DNA of 64,000 nucleotides from a virus, in IMG/VR virus record IMGVR_UViG_3300012359_000028, positions 1 through 64,000 of that record. One strand, written 5' to 3'. Positions within the stretch are counted from its first letter, which is position 1, and each line of letters begins with the position of its first letter. A program made the position numbers and the translations under genes. A model generated the notes under the pieces. It searched no databases. It worked only from the letters and a program-made list of their open reading frames with translations, and was not told the origin of the DNA. Below, one piece after another: positions 1 to 9,052 of the stretch.

Positions 1-54
1 GATCTCAAGCAGGGCGACTTCAATAAGCGCAACCAACTTGTGGTTGAAGGAAAC

Positions 55-390
55 ATGAAGAAAGGCGGAATCGTTCCGAAGACTGGGCTCTACAAGATGC
101 ATAAGAATGAAGTCGTTCTTCCGGTTCCTACTGTGCTGACCGGCAAAGCCCCAAAGACAGCCCCCGGTGGTAAGAAGACGAAAGTTACTCACGTCAAAAA
201 GGGCAAGAAGTTAAGCGCAGGCGATCAGTCCAAAGTTCACAGCGCGATGTCTGAAGTATTCTCTAAGACTCCAAAAACAGTCAAGGCAACAGGTAAGACC
301 GGTGAAGAGGCCCGCAAGATGAAGGTCGCAATCGGCCTGAGCAAAGCGCGAGCAGCCGGAGCAAAGGTTCCTGAAAATCCGAATAAGTAA
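55..390 (+). CDS. small basic phage protein, possibly incomplete at left edge
   Basis: The product is lysine-rich and lacks recognisable catalytic motifs. It begins with the pattern MKKGGIVPKTGLYKMHKNE, which I recognise loosely from small proteins near phage packaging genes; function unknown. ATG 55 follows GAAGG at a normal distance and is my preferred start. The frame is also open back to base 1 (upstream residues read DLKQGDFNKRNQLVVEG), so the true start may lie outside the window. It heads a run of closely spaced + strand genes. Confidence 0.6.
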   Translation: MKKGGIVPKTGLYKMHKNEVVLPVPTVLTGKAPKTAPGGKKTKVTHVKKGKKLSAGDQSKVHSAMSEVFSKTPKTVKATGKTGEEARKMKVAIGLSKARAAGAKVPENPNK

Positions 391-399
391 GGAGCAGTC

Positions 400-786
400 A
401 TGGCATCCTCTATGGTTGTAATTCGTCACGGCCTCCGGCGTGAGCCTGAAGGCGGGACACCGCTGTCAGTCGGCAAAGGCATTATCAATGCGGCAGTGAT
501 TCGGCAAGGTATCACCTATCTGATCAATCAGAATGTCATGAAGTTCAATGATGGCCGCTATCATGCCACAGTCAATACTTTCGGCCTGGCTGATCTGCTC
601 GACGGACTGAGTGAGCACGACGCCGAGAATGCTGGTTTTGAAGTTATCGTGGATAACTCGGTTAAGAAATATCTTTTCGCAGGTCTTCGATGGGAGACGA
701 ATATCAAGGAGATGGACTTGAAGATTTTCGGGCCGAAGTCTAACCCGGAGAATCCATATGTGATTGATCTTTTGAACGAAGAGTAG
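400..786 (+). CDS. hypothetical protein, 128 aa
   Basis: A 128-residue soluble protein of unknown function, starting at ATG 400 behind a clear AAGGAG site. No motif, membrane segment or cysteine cluster is visible. It lies 9 bases after the preceding gene and 12 before the next, so it is co-transcribed with the small genes leading to the terminase. It is not recognised as a small terminase subunit. Confidence 0.65.
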   Translation: MASSMVVIRHGLRREPEGGTPLSVGKGIINAAVIRQGITYLINQNVMKFNDGRYHATVNTFGLADLLDGLSEHDAENAGFEVIVDNSVKKYLFAGLRWETNIKEMDLKIFGPKSNPENPYVIDLLNEE

Positions 787-798
787 TGAGGAGGTAGC

Positions 799-1122
799 AT
801 GGTTCAAGTATTTCAGGATGCAACCAATCCCGAAAAAGTTATGGTGTCAGCAACTGTGACGTTTTGGATTGACAAGATTCTTCTTAGCACTTTGGCCGAT
901 GAACTTGAAAAGAACATTCGGCATCAGGCCATCAAAGATTTGAAACATAACCCGGAAGTTAAGAAAGCAGTTGCCGAAGCAGCTAGCAAGAAATTGTTGA
1001 GTATGCTCGGCGTTGAAGAAACATCAGCAGAAAAGGAGAATAGCAATGAGCAATCCAGCACCCGCACAGGCATTGACAGTAGACAATCTGTACCACAAGA
1101 TCGGGGTTCTCTCGATCAATAA
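799..1122 (+). CDS. hypothetical protein, 107 aa
   Basis: Starts at ATG 799 after GAGGAGG. The first ~75 residues are a plausible folded, mostly helical segment; the last ~25 (rich in S, E, Q, R) overlap the next gene in another frame by 77 bases, which is long for this genome. Function unknown. Either the overlap is genuine or the C-terminal tail is a low-constraint extension. Confidence 0.55.
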   Translation: MVQVFQDATNPEKVMVSATVTFWIDKILLSTLADELEKNIRHQAIKDLKHNPEVKKAVAEAASKKLLSMLGVEETSAEKENSNEQSSTRTGIDSRQSVPQDRGSLDQ

Positions 1123-1288
1123 TGAATTTCTCTCGAATGAAGTTGAGCGTCTGAACATCTGGATCATCACTCGTGTTAAGGAATTTGAGTCTGAGATCGA
1201 TAAGATTGAGGCATCAGCGAAAGTTGATGGTAAGGCTATCTCCGAGGATGTTCAAGCTGTGATCAATCATATCAGGGCGAAACTCTGA
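1046..1288 (+). CDS. hypothetical coiled-coil protein, 80 aa
   Basis: ATG 1046 (MSNPAPAQALTVDNLYHKIG) is preceded by AAAAGGAG at good spacing and is preferred over an in-frame ATG at 1013 that has no site. The body has heptad-like hydrophobic spacing (LYHKIGVLSINNEFLSNEVE), suggesting a short coiled coil that may oligomerise. Its TGA overlaps the next ATG by one base (TGATG), implying coupled translation. Function unknown. Confidence 0.6.
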   Translation: MSNPAPAQALTVDNLYHKIGVLSINNEFLSNEVERLNIWIITRVKEFESEIDKIEASAKVDGKAISEDVQAVINHIRAKL

Positions 1289-1665
1289 TGGACCCGCAGT
1301 CAGAAGCAACTGAGGTTACGATTGCCCCAATAGAGGCAAATCCCGAGATTGTTCCTGCTCCAGCTAATCAGAATAATTGGCATCTAACTCATAAGCGCGG
1401 GCGTCCGCTAATCGACGATTCGGATTTGTCCCAAGACCCAATGCTTTTGCGTGAGCAAATTAGATTAGTATCGCAACGTCTTCGCCGTCGCGCTTTGTCG
1501 AGCAAAGACTTCATGGCCCTGAATCATCTGCTTCTACAACTTAGGGGTTTGCTTAAGAAACGGCATGACCGATCTGAGAATGGAATTCGTTTTAAGGACA
1601 TTCTACGCGATGAGGCTAAGGCAAAGCGCGAGGCTCTCGCTGCTGATAAGGAAATGAGATCATGA
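1288..1665 (+). CDS. hypothetical protein with a KRGRP AT-hook-like motif
   Basis: 125 residues. An acidic/proline-rich N-terminus is followed by KRGRPL (about residues 36-41), which resembles an AT-hook DNA contact, then a charged helical region rich in R and L. Position ahead of the large terminase makes a DNA-binding packaging accessory possible, but there is no real homology evidence for a small terminase. Start overlaps the preceding stop by one base; its own stop overlaps the following start. Confidence 0.55.
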   Translation: MDPQSEATEVTIAPIEANPEIVPAPANQNNWHLTHKRGRPLIDDSDLSQDPMLLREQIRLVSQRLRRRALSSKDFMALNHLLLQLRGLLKKRHDRSENGIRFKDILRDEAKAKREALAADKEMRS

Positions 1666-1901
1666 TGAATAACGACGGTCTTACCGGGAAATCAAAGTCT
1701 GCCAAGAAGGTCAAGGTAGTTAGTCTGGGCTCGAAGGGCTCATTCAAGGTCCATAAGGGAAAACTGCATAAGGCTCTCGGCGTCTCTGAAGGAACTAAGA
1801 TTCCTAAAGAGAAGCTGGCTGCCGCATCGCATTCTAAGACTCCCGCGATTCGTCGAATGGCCGCATCGGCAAAAGGTTTTGCCGCTATGGCTAAACATTA
1901 A
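1662..1901 (+). CDS. small basic phage protein (FKVHKGxLHKALGV type)
   Basis: 79 residues, strongly basic. The core pattern FKVHKGKLHKALGVSEG then AAASHSKTPAIRRMA matches a small protein type I have seen repeatedly in phage genomes, where it has no assigned function. ATG 1662 overlaps the preceding TGA (ATGATG). It is the last gene before a 163-base gap. Confidence 0.65.
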   Translation: MMNNDGLTGKSKSAKKVKVVSLGSKGSFKVHKGKLHKALGVSEGTKIPKEKLAAASHSKTPAIRRMAASAKGFAAMAKH

Positions 1902-1917
1902 TTTTATTTGAAGCACT

Positions 1918-1977
1918 AAAAGGGTTCATCTTCAAGTTTTGATGTATTAAAGGGTTTCTCGGTTCAAGTTTTGCCGT
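1918..1977. repeat. two tandem imperfect copies of a ~28-base motif
   Basis: Within the 163-base gap between 1901 and 2065, the pattern AAAGGGTT..TC..TTCAAGTTTTG occurs twice, at about 1918-1945 and 1949-1977, about 30 bases apart. It could be a protein-binding or RNA-processing site ahead of the next gene. No clear promoter or terminator hairpin is visible in the gap. Confidence 0.45.
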
Positions 1978-2064
1978 CTGCATAAATTTAATTAAGCAAC
2001 GCTCTTGACCGGAATTCCTGTGCAACTCAGGGTCCGCGTCCGTTAAAACCGGAGCAATAAAATT

Positions 2065-2262
2065 ATGTTCAAAACCATTCTCGATAAATTGCAGGGTCGG
2101 CATACGGCCTTTGCTCTCTTCTTTACAATCTCAGCAACTGTAATGGCGTGGTTTCATCACCTCGATCCAAATTACGTTGCTTTTGTTACTGTAATGCAAG
2201 GCTGGATTTTTGCTCACAGCTTAAAAGAAGATAAATATCGTTCGAATGATTCACAACAGTAA
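2065..2262 (+). CDS. small two-helix membrane protein, holin candidate
   Basis: 65 residues with two hydrophobic stretches (about 14-31 and 37-52) separated by a short polar turn, and a charged C-terminal tail. Size and topology are compatible with a class II-type holin, but no endolysin is adjacent (the endolysin is at 48.3 kb on the other strand), so the role is only inferred. Start ATG 2065 follows CCGGAG. Confidence 0.55.
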   Translation: MFKTILDKLQGRHTAFALFFTISATVMAWFHHLDPNYVAFVTVMQGWIFAHSLKEDKYRSNDSQQ

Positions 2263-2335
2263 GCCGAACAGAGGACCCGCAAGGGGCGGTTTTGCACGGT
2301 AATGCTCTGTAACTGAGCCGCGCATCGAGATTCCA

Positions 2336-3214
2336 ATGAGGAAGTTCCTAATAGTATCCCTCCTTTCTCTTTTATTGGTGCTGCCGGTTCCAATGACGGC
2401 TAAGCACAAACAATCTGGTCCGTTTAAGGGCTTTGATCCGTATGAAGTTGAGCGTGCCGCTGTCGGTGCGATCTCTATACCGAATCCGAACCCGGCTAAC
2501 GGCGACGGTACGTACGCTGAGATTTGTAGTGGTTCTCTCATTGGTTATGACGATGCTGGTAATGGATTGTTCCTGACGGCACGGCATTGTGTCTGGGATG
2601 ATGACGCGGAAAATGAAGACGGTCCCAACCCTCATTTCATTTTGAATGAAGTTGTGTCGTTTCAAGGAAATCTTAAAGGTCCATATTATCAGACGGAACT
2701 TGCAGAAATTTCCAGCATCGACGATATAGCCCTGCTAGAAGTTATTAACCTTGGTTGGGCATCTCAACCAATCATACCCGAAGTTCTCGAAGACGAACAT
2801 TCCTTGTCTGCGGGTGATCCTGTTGAGAATGTTTCTTTCCCATTAGATATGGGCAAACTTGAGTTTCACGGCAAGTTTGTAGCGTCGGTGTTCCCCCACT
2901 TTTCTCGAAGTCTTCAGAATTATCCACAATGGGCTCGGACGATGCCGGTGGATATCACGATAGGGCACGGGTCTAGTGGCAGCCCGCTCTTCGATTCAAA
3001 GACGCATGAACTGATTGGTGTGATGGTCGGCACGAGTGGTGACGGCGATTTAATGATCGCTGAGCCTACATCCGCGGTGCTGTCAATGTTGGCCGATCTT
3101 CATAGTTTTCCGCAGGTATGGGTACAAGCGCACTTGCCACAGATTAGATTTCGCGTAGCCCCAAAAGACCGGGAGCACGAGAGAAGTCCCTTTATTCCTG
3201 GGCTATTATCATAA
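2336..3214 (+). CDS. secreted trypsin-like serine protease
   Basis: 292 residues. A lysine/arginine start and a leucine-rich segment (about 5-22) form a Sec signal peptide. The chymotrypsin-fold triad is readable: His84 in LTARHC, Asp130 in DDIALL, and Ser214 in GSSGSPLF, so the enzyme should be active. It probably cleaves proteins outside the cytoplasm. A signal-peptide protease beside the terminase is unusual; it may act on the envelope, on host surface proteins, or as a lysogenic-conversion factor. The ribosome site before ATG 2336 is weak. Confidence 0.8.
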   Translation: MRKFLIVSLLSLLLVLPVPMTAKHKQSGPFKGFDPYEVERAAVGAISIPNPNPANGDGTYAEICSGSLIGYDDAGNGLFLTARHCVWDDDAENEDGPNPHFILNEVVSFQGNLKGPYYQTELAEISSIDDIALLEVINLGWASQPIIPEVLEDEHSLSAGDPVENVSFPLDMGKLEFHGKFVASVFPHFSRSLQNYPQWARTMPVDITIGHGSSGSPLFDSKTHELIGVMVGTSGDGDLMIAEPTSAVLSMLADLHSFPQVWVQAHLPQIRFRVAPKDREHERSPFIPGLLS

Positions 3215-3245
3215 TTTTGATTTTGTTTCTGATCATCGGTTGACT

Positions 3246-4916
3246 ATGGCATTAAAAACGGAAGCGCAGTTAAGAATTGAGGAAGGTCGGCAGCGATGTA
3301 AGACCGACAAGCAGTATCTATCCGAAGTCCTTGGTTACGATTTCGTTCCTGCGGTACATGCTGAGTTGTGGAAGCAATTTTTCTCCTATGATGATCATAA
3401 GCAGTGGGCGAAGCAGTCAGACATCGCCAAGATTTTGATCCTGTGGCCTCGCGGTCATTACAAAACGACGGCTGTGATTGTAGACATCATTCAGGCGATT
3501 TTGAATTTTCCCGACATTCGCATTCTGATTATGCGGGGTAGTATCCAGATCACTAAGGCTTGGATGAATGAGATTCGAGCGCACTTTGTCGGCAAAAATC
3601 CAAATTCTCATCTTGAGGATTTCTTTCCTGAGTTTTGTACTGACGGTGAACTCGGCAACGCAATGTCCTTTACGGTACCAGCCCGGCTGAATATGGGGCT
3701 GGCGCAAGCGACGGTAACGGTAGCTTCACCGCATTCGATAAAGACCGGTACTCACTATGATATCGGTTTCTTTGATGATCTTGTCAATGACCAGAATTAT
3801 AGGTCAGTAACAAAGTTGGCACGAGTCCAACAAGATTTCTTTGCCTGTTTGCCTTTGTTGGACCCGCCATTCTATGCGGTGATGACTGGAACTCGCTACG
3901 CATTCGGGGATACATATGAGAATGTAATGCGTAACAATCTGAAAGGCGAGTGGAGAATAAGTTTTCGAATTTGTTGGGTTGATGAGAAGCACACGATACC
4001 GCTGTTCCCACAGCAGGAATCGAGAGATAAAAAGAAACTGATCGGCTTCACGCGAGAACAACTTGAGTTCATGCGTGATAGCGATCCTGAGATGTTCGCA
4101 TCTCAGTATTTGAATCAACCGATTCAGAAGGGCGGCCAGCGGTTCACTAAGGCTCTGTTGACTTCATGTGTAGTCAAGTGGTTTGATCAGACAGGCCAGA
4201 GTGTGAATCGGGCAAGAGCCCTTCCAGAATTAGTAGTCGGGAATTTAAGCCCGGCTGTTTTCTTTATTGATCTCGCCAGCACAGATTCTGAAGAGTCCGA
4301 CGACTCGTGCATTGTAATAGGCAAGCACGATTTGAAGATGACTCAATATGTAGTGGACGTTCGGGGTGGTAGATGGCTTCCCCCAATGTTTGCGGAGCAG
4401 GTGATCCTTGCGGCGCTCGAATACCGACCAACCACGATTTACCTTGAGAAGTCGAGTTCTTGTATTTATTTTATGGATTACTTGCGTCTTGTTGCTCGTG
4501 ACAAGAAAGTTTTTCTCCCTTTGGACTTCTTGAAGATCGATCAGAAGAAGGATGCGAAGTATACTCGTATCGCCAGTCTTCAAGGACTGATGCAATACAA
4601 AAAACTTCGGTTCTTCGATGGTATCTTGCAGTGGGAGAAAGTCGTTCAACAGTTTGAGATGTTTCCGGGTGGTAAGCACAAGCACGATGATTATGCTGAC
4701 ACAATAGCCTTGTTCGCTACCCATATGGTCGGTCAGATGAGCACTGAACCGATTCGACCTAGTATCAACCCGATACTCGAAATGGCTCGACAGCAGACAC
4801 TAAGTGATCAAATTCTTGAGCGCCAAAAGATTCAAGCAGACCCGAGCGACGGATTTGATGCGTTTGCTTCACCTTGGTCAGTAGTTCAAGGGACAATAAA
4901 TATAATTCCTGACTGA
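3246..4916 (+). CDS. terL: terminase large subunit
   Basis: DNA-packaging motor ATPase and nuclease, 557 residues. The ATPase domain shows a Walker A variant PRGHYKTT (68-75) and a Walker B block IGFFDD (173-178). The C-terminal RNase H-like nuclease begins with FFIDLAS around Asp342, followed by acidic residues. Length fits the family. I prefer ATG 3246 over an upstream in-frame TTG at 3240; neither has a strong ribosome site. An HNH gene follows directly and then the portal, a normal packaging order. Confidence 0.9.
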   Translation: MALKTEAQLRIEEGRQRCKTDKQYLSEVLGYDFVPAVHAELWKQFFSYDDHKQWAKQSDIAKILILWPRGHYKTTAVIVDIIQAILNFPDIRILIMRGSIQITKAWMNEIRAHFVGKNPNSHLEDFFPEFCTDGELGNAMSFTVPARLNMGLAQATVTVASPHSIKTGTHYDIGFFDDLVNDQNYRSVTKLARVQQDFFACLPLLDPPFYAVMTGTRYAFGDTYENVMRNNLKGEWRISFRICWVDEKHTIPLFPQQESRDKKKLIGFTREQLEFMRDSDPEMFASQYLNQPIQKGGQRFTKALLTSCVVKWFDQTGQSVNRARALPELVVGNLSPAVFFIDLASTDSEESDDSCIVIGKHDLKMTQYVVDVRGGRWLPPMFAEQVILAALEYRPTTIYLEKSSSCIYFMDYLRLVARDKKVFLPLDFLKIDQKKDAKYTRIASLQGLMQYKKLRFFDGILQWEKVVQQFEMFPGGKHKHDDYADTIALFATHMVGQMSTEPIRPSINPILEMARQQTLSDQILERQKIQADPSDGFDAFASPWSVVQGTINIIPD

Positions 4917-4932
4917 TTATACAGGAGAACAG

Positions 4933-5238
4933 ATGGCTTATAGGGATAAGCAGAAGTCGAAGGACTGGCGGGATAGAAATAAAGAAAATCGACGGATTTA
5001 CAATGAATCATGCCCGATTCTCCATATAAAACTTACACATGATGGAAATCGTGATCATAGCCCATCATTGGATAGGATTATACCTCAGAAAGGTTATGTG
5101 AAAGGGAACGTCCAAGTTATTTCTTTGCGAGCTAACCGAATTAAGAGTGACGCCACTCTAGAAGAATTGGAACGTATAGTTGAAAATTTGAGGAGTCATC
5201 TATGTCCGGCGGTACAATCGACAACACTGCTGGAATAG
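4933..5238 (+). CDS. HNH-type endonuclease
   Basis: 101 residues. The segment SPSLDRIIPQKGYVKGNVQV followed by ISLRANRIKSDATLEELE is the conserved core of a common phage HNH nuclease group. The N-terminal metal-binding half is short and less canonical. ATG 4933 follows AGGAGAACAG. The end overlaps the portal start by 37 bases. HNH proteins next to terminases can assist packaging, but this subtype also looks like a free-standing homing nuclease; both readings are open. Confidence 0.75.
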   Translation: MAYRDKQKSKDWRDRNKENRRIYNESCPILHIKLTHDGNRDHSPSLDRIIPQKGYVKGNVQVISLRANRIKSDATLEELERIVENLRSHLCPAVQSTTLLE

Positions 5239-7289
5239 GTAGCGGCGGTGGGTTTGCCAACCTTCCTGAAGCAGTTAATCAAGGTGCTGCGCTGTCCGCA
5301 GTGTCCCCCGTCTTAGAGGAAAATACGGCGTTCCACGGTGAGGAATTTACCGATGAGACGGCGATGGGGCTAGTTCTTACTGATGTCTCGGCGGGAATTG
5401 CATTCCTTCAGTCAAAGGCTTTACTGCCAGCGTTAGTTGATACCTCAAATGATTTGATTTTTGGGCTCCAGAAGCCCCGTGTATGGGCTGATGGCAAGCC
5501 TCGGGCGAACCTTCCGATCTATGCTGTTATGGAAGGCATTGAGAAGCTGATGCCTGTGTTCTACATGAGTTTGTTTGGAACTGGTAAGCGCCGACCGTTT
5601 GTAATTACGCCTGTGGGGAAGACAACACCAGAGGCGGCTCGTGCAAAAGCGTCGGTTCTGGCTTGGGCTATTAAGCAGGCCGGGCTCAAAGAAGAGATGC
5701 GGTTGACACTTAAGCAATGCCTCAGTTATGGCTTTTGTGTTGGTTGGTGGGGTTGGGAGCAAAAGAATGTTCGTGAGCGAGTTTACTCGAAGAACCAGGC
5801 TGGCCGGGTAAAAGGTATCTGGAAAGACATTCTGTTGAACTTGCCTAAGTTCGAGAACATTGATTTGAAGAGTTTCTCTTTTGATCCCCAGTGCAAACGG
5901 CAAAATGTTGCCGATGGCGCACGATGGATTGCCAAGCAGGTGATGATCACTGCTAACACTCTGGATGATTGGCGCGAAGATACTGATACTTACGGTAAAC
6001 CCGAAATAGATTCCGAAGGTAAAAAAACCGGAAAGAGAATTAGCCGTATTCCTGATCGTGAGACGTTGCGTAAGGTTCTTGCGACTGATCGGGAACAGAC
6101 TGAAGACACATTTGCGAGTCAAAAGCGCGCTGTATGGCGTGAATTTCAAGCACAGTTAGATTCTGAAGGTTCTTCGGCTGATCCGCTGATGAAGCCTTTG
6201 GAGTACATCGAATACTGGTCAGAAAATCACGTTATCGGTATTTTGCAGCGGAAATTAGTCATTCGGAATGGTGAGAATGAGTACGGTGAAATTCCTGGAC
6301 GCACGTGCGCATTTATCGACGTGCTAGGCAGTGCATGGGGTTTCGGCGTTGCTCGATTACTGGCCGGTGAGCAAAGATTTCAGGCTGGTGTAGCGAATAG
6401 TTGGATTGATTCGTTAGCTCTAGTTCTTAATCCAGTTTTCCAAGCCTTAAAAGGTGTGGGACCAGGAACGCAGAACATTCCACTAGCTCCTGGGCGTGTT
6501 ATCACTGAGACTTCAGAATTGAAGCCTTTGGTGACGCCAGATGTTAGCGGTGCCGCTGTCGCTGCAATGGCAAATTCGGAAGCACGGGCATCGAAGCGCA
6601 TTGGCGCGGAGGGCGGAGTAAATCTCCCGACTCAAGCATTGCGCACAGGTTCTGGTGTGCAGGCTTTGACGGGTGATGTTATTCAGCGCTTGCAATACTT
6701 CCTTGAAATTTTTATCAATATGATCTATCTCCCTACTCTGGAAAAGTTCATGCTGTTATGCATGGAGCATCTCCAACCAGAAGACATCAATCGCATTCTT
6801 ACTGAAGAAGAAGGTAAAGAGTGGGGCGGTGATATCGTTGATATCTATAATGCCCAGATTGGTATAGATGTTTTGGCTGGCGCTGATTTGACTGCTCGGG
6901 CTGCTTCGGCTCAATTGGCTCCACTGATTATTCAGTTATTGAGCGCCCCGGCCGTTCAATCATCATTGCAAGTTCAAGCCATGAAGTTCGATTATGCGAA
7001 CTGGGCGGCGGATATGCTTGATGCTCAAGGATTCGACGTTGATCACTACTTCCGAAAGATGACCGAGGACGACCTGAAGCGTATGCAGGAACAAAACACC
7101 GCTTACGCAAAAGGTCAGCAAGATCAGGTTACGGAGAGTCTCAAGCATCAGAATGATTTAGAGAATATAAATGAGAAGGGTACGGTTCAGGCGGGCGTAG
7201 CGCTTGTAAAGAAAGCGGCCGAATCCCATTTGAATATGGCACAGGATGCACTTTCTCAAATGACTGAAGGACAGGCACCACAGCAATAA
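5202..7289 (+). CDS. portal protein
   Basis: 695 residues, the expected size for a podovirus-like portal. It forms the dodecameric DNA channel at one capsid vertex and docks the terminase. The identification rests on size, on position between terminase and scaffold, and on portal-like stretches such as SYGFCVGWWGWEQ and a long helical C-terminal region (about 600-695) rich in Q, A and K. ATG 5202 follows GAGGAGTCATCT and lies inside the HNH gene. Confidence 0.8.
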   Translation: MSGGTIDNTAGIGSGGGFANLPEAVNQGAALSAVSPVLEENTAFHGEEFTDETAMGLVLTDVSAGIAFLQSKALLPALVDTSNDLIFGLQKPRVWADGKPRANLPIYAVMEGIEKLMPVFYMSLFGTGKRRPFVITPVGKTTPEAARAKASVLAWAIKQAGLKEEMRLTLKQCLSYGFCVGWWGWEQKNVRERVYSKNQAGRVKGIWKDILLNLPKFENIDLKSFSFDPQCKRQNVADGARWIAKQVMITANTLDDWREDTDTYGKPEIDSEGKKTGKRISRIPDRETLRKVLATDREQTEDTFASQKRAVWREFQAQLDSEGSSADPLMKPLEYIEYWSENHVIGILQRKLVIRNGENEYGEIPGRTCAFIDVLGSAWGFGVARLLAGEQRFQAGVANSWIDSLALVLNPVFQALKGVGPGTQNIPLAPGRVITETSELKPLVTPDVSGAAVAAMANSEARASKRIGAEGGVNLPTQALRTGSGVQALTGDVIQRLQYFLEIFINMIYLPTLEKFMLLCMEHLQPEDINRILTEEEGKEWGGDIVDIYNAQIGIDVLAGADLTARAASAQLAPLIIQLLSAPAVQSSLQVQAMKFDYANWAADMLDAQGFDVDHYFRKMTEDDLKRMQEQNTAYAKGQQDQVTESLKHQNDLENINEKGTVQAGVALVKKAAESHLNMAQDALSQMTEGQAPQQ

Positions 7290-7301
7290 AGGAGGGTTCA
7301 A

Positions 7302-7475
7302 TTGAGTTATGACACGTATCGTCCTGAATGGGACCCGTTCTTTAGCGAATCTTGGATTCGGAAAATTGAGAATCCTCGAATAGACTGGGGCGACCGAGGC
7401 GCTGATCCTAAATCGAATCGAAGAGTTAATCTTTCTATTCCAGTTCCAGTTCCGAAAGATGAAAGTCCGAAGTAA
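7302..7475 (+). CDS. small protein with TTG start, 57 aa
   Basis: A short gene between portal and the next protein. TTG 7302 follows a near-perfect AAGGAGGG site at 7288-7295, and the frame runs 57 codons to TAA 7473. The product starts MSYDTYRPEWDPFFSESWIR, is charged, and ends in a proline-rich tail. Function unknown. The strong ribosome site and tight packing (12 bases on each side) argue that it is real. Confidence 0.7.
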   Translation: MSYDTYRPEWDPFFSESWIRKIENPRIDWGDRGADPKSNRRVNLSIPVPVPKDESPK

Positions 7476-7487
7476 CAGGAGAAGAGC

Positions 7488-7850
7488 ATGTCCGAGCAAA
7501 AAATTTTGACACCGGAGCAGATCGTTATTGCAGTGGAACAAGCGCGACTGAAGGCAGACCGCGATCGATTGTTGGCAGTTAAAGTTGCATTGGTTGAAAC
7601 ATCGAGGACCCAAGGGTGGTCCTATATAAAGAAAATTGCGGATAACATCGTTCAAACTTCATTACAGCATTCTCTGAATGTTGAGGATGAAACTGAGAGT
7701 GAACGGTTTCGTATTGAGACTCGCGTTGCGAGAAAGGTTTTTGGACAACTATTTGGGGTGATTGAGACTACTTTAGATTTCGGTACTGAGTCTGAACCCG
7801 ACTGGTTTTCAGAACTAGGATCAGATTTTCCATCAGGAATTTCGGAATAA
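7488..7850 (+). CDS. hypothetical protein, 120 aa
   Basis: 120 residues, largely helical, with an acidic C-terminus; begins MSEQKILTPEQIVIAVEQAR after AGGAGAAGAGC. No known motif. Located between portal and scaffold, so a head-assembly accessory role is possible but unproven. Confidence 0.65.
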   Translation: MSEQKILTPEQIVIAVEQARLKADRDRLLAVKVALVETSRTQGWSYIKKIADNIVQTSLQHSLNVEDETESERFRIETRVARKVFGQLFGVIETTLDFGTESEPDWFSELGSDFPSGISE

Positions 7851-7882
7851 TAATGAATTTGGCAACACAAAGGAGAACGTAA

Positions 7883-9019
7883 ATGGCAACCCCGAAGAAA
7901 TCTGACGCTGAATTAGAAGGAATGTCTCTGGAAGAGTTGCGTCAACTCGCCGTAGAAGAGGCAGAAGAAATTGAGATTGAGGCTGCAAAAGCAGTTGCTG
8001 AACAAGAAGCCGCCGATGCGATTGCTGCTGAGAAAGCAGCGGCTGTAGCAACAGAAACTTCCGAGGAAAAAGCAACTCGTGAGGCTGCTGAAGTGGAGGC
8101 TGCTAAAGTTGCTGAGAAAGAGGCCGCCGAGAAGGAAGCCGCTGAGAAGACCGAGCAGGAGCGAGACGTGCAGGGCCGGTTTAAGAAGGTTGAGCCTCCC
8201 GTGCCGCCTGAAGATGAGCCGGACGAATATATTTTTCGCCGGGAGATTGATCTTGGCGACGGCACTGGCGTTCAAGTCTTTGAAGGACGTGGTGAGACTG
8301 AACTTGATGCCATCAAAGAATTGAATGATAAGTTGGTTGTGGCTCAAGAGAATGCCACACGAGAACTTCGGACAATTCAAAAGAAACATCCGAAAGAGCC
8401 CACGCCTCCCGCAGAGCCCGCGATCAGTGAAGACATGGAGTACGTTTTCAAACAGCAGTTTGATAAGAAACCCTCTGAGGCATTCAAATCCATGTTCAAG
8501 GAACTAACCGGTATGGATATCGGGGAGTTCAAAACATGGCAGGCCGCGCAACGTGCTGCTGAAGAGGCTCGCACCTCCCAGGAAAAAAGTCTGGGAATCC
8601 AAAGAGAATTCGTATCGGCCCATCCCGAGTACATCACGTCTGAAGAGAATGGAAATAAGATTAGGGATTGGGTTCAGTCACACAATTACAACGAGTTTAC
8701 CCAGGAAAATCTGGAGAAGGCTTTTGAGGACCTTAGTGGGAGTGGATTACTCACACTGAAGACTGATGGAGCGAGCGCGCCCACGAAAACGGAAGTCAAA
8801 ACGGAAGTCAAGGCTGCTCGGATTGAGACGCCTGTGACGGAAGTGGTGACAGAAGTTCCGCAGGTACGAAGCCCAAAGAAGGCGAGCACTGTTTCCTCTA
8901 AGGGAAGCCCTGCACCGGTCATCAAGACCGAGCCGACTGAGGACGAAGCGTATACTATGCCGCTTGAGCAACTCAAAGCATTGGCTGAGAAGCAATTGCG
9001 AGAAGCCAATCGAGCATAA
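7883..9019 (+). CDS. capsid scaffolding protein
   Basis: 378 residues, highly charged. Residues about 10-95 are almost entirely A, E and K (long helix/coiled coil), followed by proline-rich linkers and a C-terminal basic/helical part. Composition and position directly before the major capsid gene are typical of phage scaffolds, which guide procapsid assembly and then leave. ATG 7883 follows AAGGAGAACGTAA. No protease motif is visible. Confidence 0.8.
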   Translation: MATPKKSDAELEGMSLEELRQLAVEEAEEIEIEAAKAVAEQEAADAIAAEKAAAVATETSEEKATREAAEVEAAKVAEKEAAEKEAAEKTEQERDVQGRFKKVEPPVPPEDEPDEYIFRREIDLGDGTGVQVFEGRGETELDAIKELNDKLVVAQENATRELRTIQKKHPKEPTPPAEPAISEDMEYVFKQQFDKKPSEAFKSMFKELTGMDIGEFKTWQAAQRAAEEARTSQEKSLGIQREFVSAHPEYITSEENGNKIRDWVQSHNYNEFTQENLEKAFEDLSGSGLLTLKTDGASAPTKTEVKTEVKAARIETPVTEVVTEVPQVRSPKKASTVSSKGSPAPVIKTEPTEDEAYTMPLEQLKALAEKQLREANRA

Positions 9020-9052
9020 ATCGCTTATCTCACTTCATGAAGGTGAATTACT

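Noticed and set aside
799-1288. Programmed frameshift joining the 799 and 1046 genes
   Set aside because: The downstream gene has its own strong ribosome site and no slippery sequence is evident in the 77-base overlap.
2263-2335. Rho-independent terminator at CCGCAAGGGGCGGTTTT
   Set aside because: Stem of only about four pairs; could be chance.
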